The position numbers were made by a program, and so were the translations under genes. A stretch of 64,000 nt of DNA, from positions 9,612,501 through 9,676,500 of the forward strand of contig NC_088313.1 in NCBI RefSeq assembly GCF_910592395.1, written 5' to 3'. The stretch comes from Lineus longissimus (taxonomy: Eukaryota > Nemertea > Pilidiophora > Heteronemertea > Lineidae). Each line of letters opens with the position of its first letter. The stretch's first letter is position 1. This document shows, piece after piece, positions 61,520 to 64,000 of this stretch. The notes under the pieces were generated by a model that did not search any database, was not told where the DNA came from, and saw nothing but the letters and a program-made list of their open reading frames with translations.

Positions 61520-63150
61520 CGCTTAACTTAGTTTCAGCCCATGTTTATTTATGCTTGATTTATGGTATAATGAAACAGTTCATAATTTCATTCAGTATAG
61601 TTCGGCTTGCTCAGAGCGCCTCAGCGCTGGGCAATCGTCTATTGTACTCGTTTGCTAAAAATAAGGGATCCATACCATCTAAGGACATGTATGAACTAGG
61701 TCACACGTCGGAGAGACGCGCATATAATCTATAGGGTCTAAGTTCTTGGTTAAGATCTTTTTCAATTTCGTGTACAGATGCATGCAGTATTCTTGCAAGA
61801 TTATTATTTAGTGATAAGGTCAAAACCAATAACATTACACAAATCTTGTAAATGTTGCAAATAATAGTAAGATAGCAACCAAGAATCTTATAAGAATCTT
61901 ACTCCTTTTGTTCGAACTGGGCGAGTTATATAATTTAAATCACCTGGATTTAGAATGAACCGCACTTCACAGTGTAAATGCACTATGCACCAACGAAGCC
62001 TCGCTTTGTATTTAGCAGTTACGGTTGAGCAACCATTACTGCTCTGGTTGGTGCAAAATATGGGAGCAGTCTCAAATGCATTTGAAACCACAGTTATATT
62101 ATTCGTTACTTAATTTGAGATGTTTTAGAATAGAAATGCCCCTCGGTTTTGGTCTACATTTTAGCCCCACCCTCGCGGTGTTAGACAAACAATACCACTA
62201 CAGTTCGGTATCAATTCCCTAAAGCCATTCTGTAGCCCAAAACAATTATACTTACCCAAGTTCGTGAATTTCGGTTGCCCCTCGCGTGGACTGAGTATGG
62301 GACCTGAGCATGCTAACTGTTGAAATCCCTGTAACGGCATTGCGTTCTCGCCAACACTTATCGACCGGGCTCTAGGTATCACCTTCATTGAAAAAAGAAT
62401 ACGGGTAGGGGAAGTGAGCATATCAAGCTGTCGGCCTTCATCACCTTGATCGCCAGGCAATTGCGATTATTTCGGTCCGATGTCATTATTTTTACCATAT
62501 CGTATAACAACCGGCGGCACGTGCAGAGATACGGCGGTAACTAATGAAACTTTTTCTAAACAACTTGGTTACAATGTTTAGTTTTAATAATGAATTATTT
62601 ATTAGCTTCGTTTTGACCGCAGGTGTTTTTGTGAGGCAACTATGATTCAACCAAAAGTTGTATGTATTTTAGAATAAAAATTGATACACCACTTTCGGTA
62701 TAAATTGGATATCTCAACAAACACCGCCGATGTGGCATATGTGTTGGCCTACATTTTCGCGCCAACCTTGGGCATCTCGGTGAGATACTCTATGACCCTC
62801 CCTGCCTGTTTGTAATAGGTTGATTGAAATTCCTCATCAGGTGATGCAGAATTCAGTGCGGTTGCAACAACTGTTAAAATACCTTATCAACAAATATAAT
62901 ATGTACATGTTGGATATAGTGAAATAAAGGGGGCTATTGAAAAAAAATTGTGAAAACTAGATTAAACAAGCAGTCTTTAAAAAAAGACTGAAGGGGTGGT
63001 TCGAATTGTGGGTGGGGCAGGGAATGAGGTTTTTGCGCATATGATGGGGGCAATCTGGGCAGGAGTTGTTGAAATGTGATGTGGTATCATCAGAGGAACC
63101 TGTCATAGATATTTTCATTGTAAATCTAAATAGATAGCAGCGTTCAGGAG
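61520..63150. other. No supported gene; one weak exon candidate
   Basis: A minus frame at 62460-62250 ends at a strong donor (AACTTGG/GTAAGTAT, about 62255) and reads LQGFQQLACSGPILSPREGQ. No acceptor or partner exon was found, so it is noted without a gene call. Confidence 0.3.
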
Positions 63151-63164
63151 AAATTACCGACACA

Positions 63165-63427
63165 CATACTGTATGCATTGAATTAGCTGGCCACCACCAG
63201 GAGATCAAAATAGGCCTATATTCATCATTATACATGTTCTAGGATGACTGGGGAAATAGACGCATGATCAGTCCCATAGGAATTTGTCCGCATTCAGTAG
63301 GCCTGTGACGTTTAGGAATGCAATTGCGAATTGATCTATGATGGCTTATTGCTAGAACATGTATAATGATAAATATAGCCCTATTTTGATATCCTGGTGG
63401 TGGCCAGCTAATTGCATACAGTACTGT
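63165..63427. repeat. ~77-base inverted repeat with ~110-base loop
   Basis: Left arm about 63165-63241 (...AGCTGGCCACCACCAGGAGAT...) is matched, inverted, by 63351-63427 at about 90% identity. A transcript would fold into a long hairpin; it is probably a small foldback MITE. Confidence 0.75.
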
Positions 63428-64000
63428 ATTTACCGTAATTCAACTGTGTGGCGCACCAAATCAGGTGATTCGAAATTCCCGCCACGCTTACTCGCGAACT
63501 CAACTGGCTATCGATAGACGGCAGCACCAACAATTTAGACGGTGCGGATTTTTTGGCGACTAAATGTTGAATATCTGCAAAAATCAAGTTGCTAATCCAC
63601 CAAATCAGGGTGAAAGGCGAATATCACTGTTAATGCGATGCTGCTGTGAAAATGTGTACATTCACATCGCGTATTGACAGCTTGACCTCCACAAGCAGAC
63701 AACCGACTCAATATACGATTACTACGGCGATGTATGGAACAAAATGGTTATTAAATAAATCATTTATTCAGCAGGCTATATAGCGGCTATTAGTAAATTC
63801 AAGTGGGCGAATCAAGCTGAGATTAATCTGAGGGATCTAGGCAGAATAGCAATGTCTTTTTGGACGTTACAAACATGAGAACTAATTTGTTCACGCAGAT
63901 GCATACATGGGACCATAGAGGAGTAAAAACGAACAACCAAGCACAGATGGTGGTTCGCAATCGAACCACCAAAAATTGACAGTTCACGAGAAAAAACCAT

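Noticed and set aside
62161-62460. 99-codon minus frame ending at a strong GT donor
   Set aside because: No acceptor, start or partner exon could be found; kept only as a note in the spacer entry.

Overview
The window is non-coding-rich, intron-containing animal DNA. Genes are split by GT-AG introns, and the mobile elements belong to families typical of metazoan nuclear genomes (PIF/Harbinger, pogo/Tigger, Kolobok-type, mariner-type MITEs, jockey/CR1-like LINEs and Helentron-like repeats). The AT-rich background and this repeat mix suggest a marine invertebrate (a non-vertebrate deuterostome or a lophotrochozoan); the species cannot be fixed from the sequence. Nothing is organised as a bacterial operon.

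Two complete-looking host genes can be assembled with matching intron phases. On the minus strand at 2.1-3.7 kb is a small secreted protein: a signal-peptide exon, one exon encoding a whole von Willebrand A domain with intact MIDAS residues, and a short tail exon (257 aa), with a TATA box upstream. On the plus strand at 22.0-25.3 kb is a five-exon gene for a 371-aa SAM-domain protein that resembles SAMD3-like proteins. Weaker exon candidates are a fibronectin-III-like exon pair (5.4-5.8 kb, minus) with a decayed inverted copy at 8.7 kb, a terminal exon with one membrane span (55.2 kb, plus) and a 172-codon open frame (59.8-60.3 kb, minus).

Most of the rest is transposon layered on transposon. 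0.2-0.5 kb: C-terminal scrap of a pogo/Tigger-like transposase. 6.1-8.3 kb: degenerate Tigger-like transposase whose acidic N-terminal tract has become a ~180-bp trinucleotide array. 14.2-14.8 kb: GC-rich TIR element. 16.6-17.2 kb: LINE tail. 17.3-21.4 kb: nearly full-length Harbinger with both of its genes (nuclease and Myb/SANT-like partner), both broken. 26.3-27.3 kb: 930-bp element with 107-bp TIRs and a 10-bp target duplication (MULE-like). 30.9-35.5 kb: full-length Tigger-like element with ~185-bp TIRs and TA duplication, into whose DDE gene a 1.39-kb THAP-encoding element inserted at TTAA. 37.9-41.4 kb: two copies of a long-TIR family, one carrying a nested repeat. 42.2-43.3 kb: Harbinger-like MITE. 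44.3-46.9 kb and 49.3-54.5 kb: two degenerate LINEs, the second cut by two Helentron-like insertions. 60.3-61.5 kb: mariner-like MITE with a Harbinger-like MITE inside it.

At least four copies of one repeat family begin TTTTTAGCTCA and end with the inverted motif (TGAGC) followed by a short palindrome. This asymmetric layout fits non-autonomous Helentrons. Most copies also carry clusters of AGGTCA/TGACCT half-sites, so they could spread nuclear-receptor-like binding sites. These repeats and the precisely datable nesting are the most interesting content of the window.
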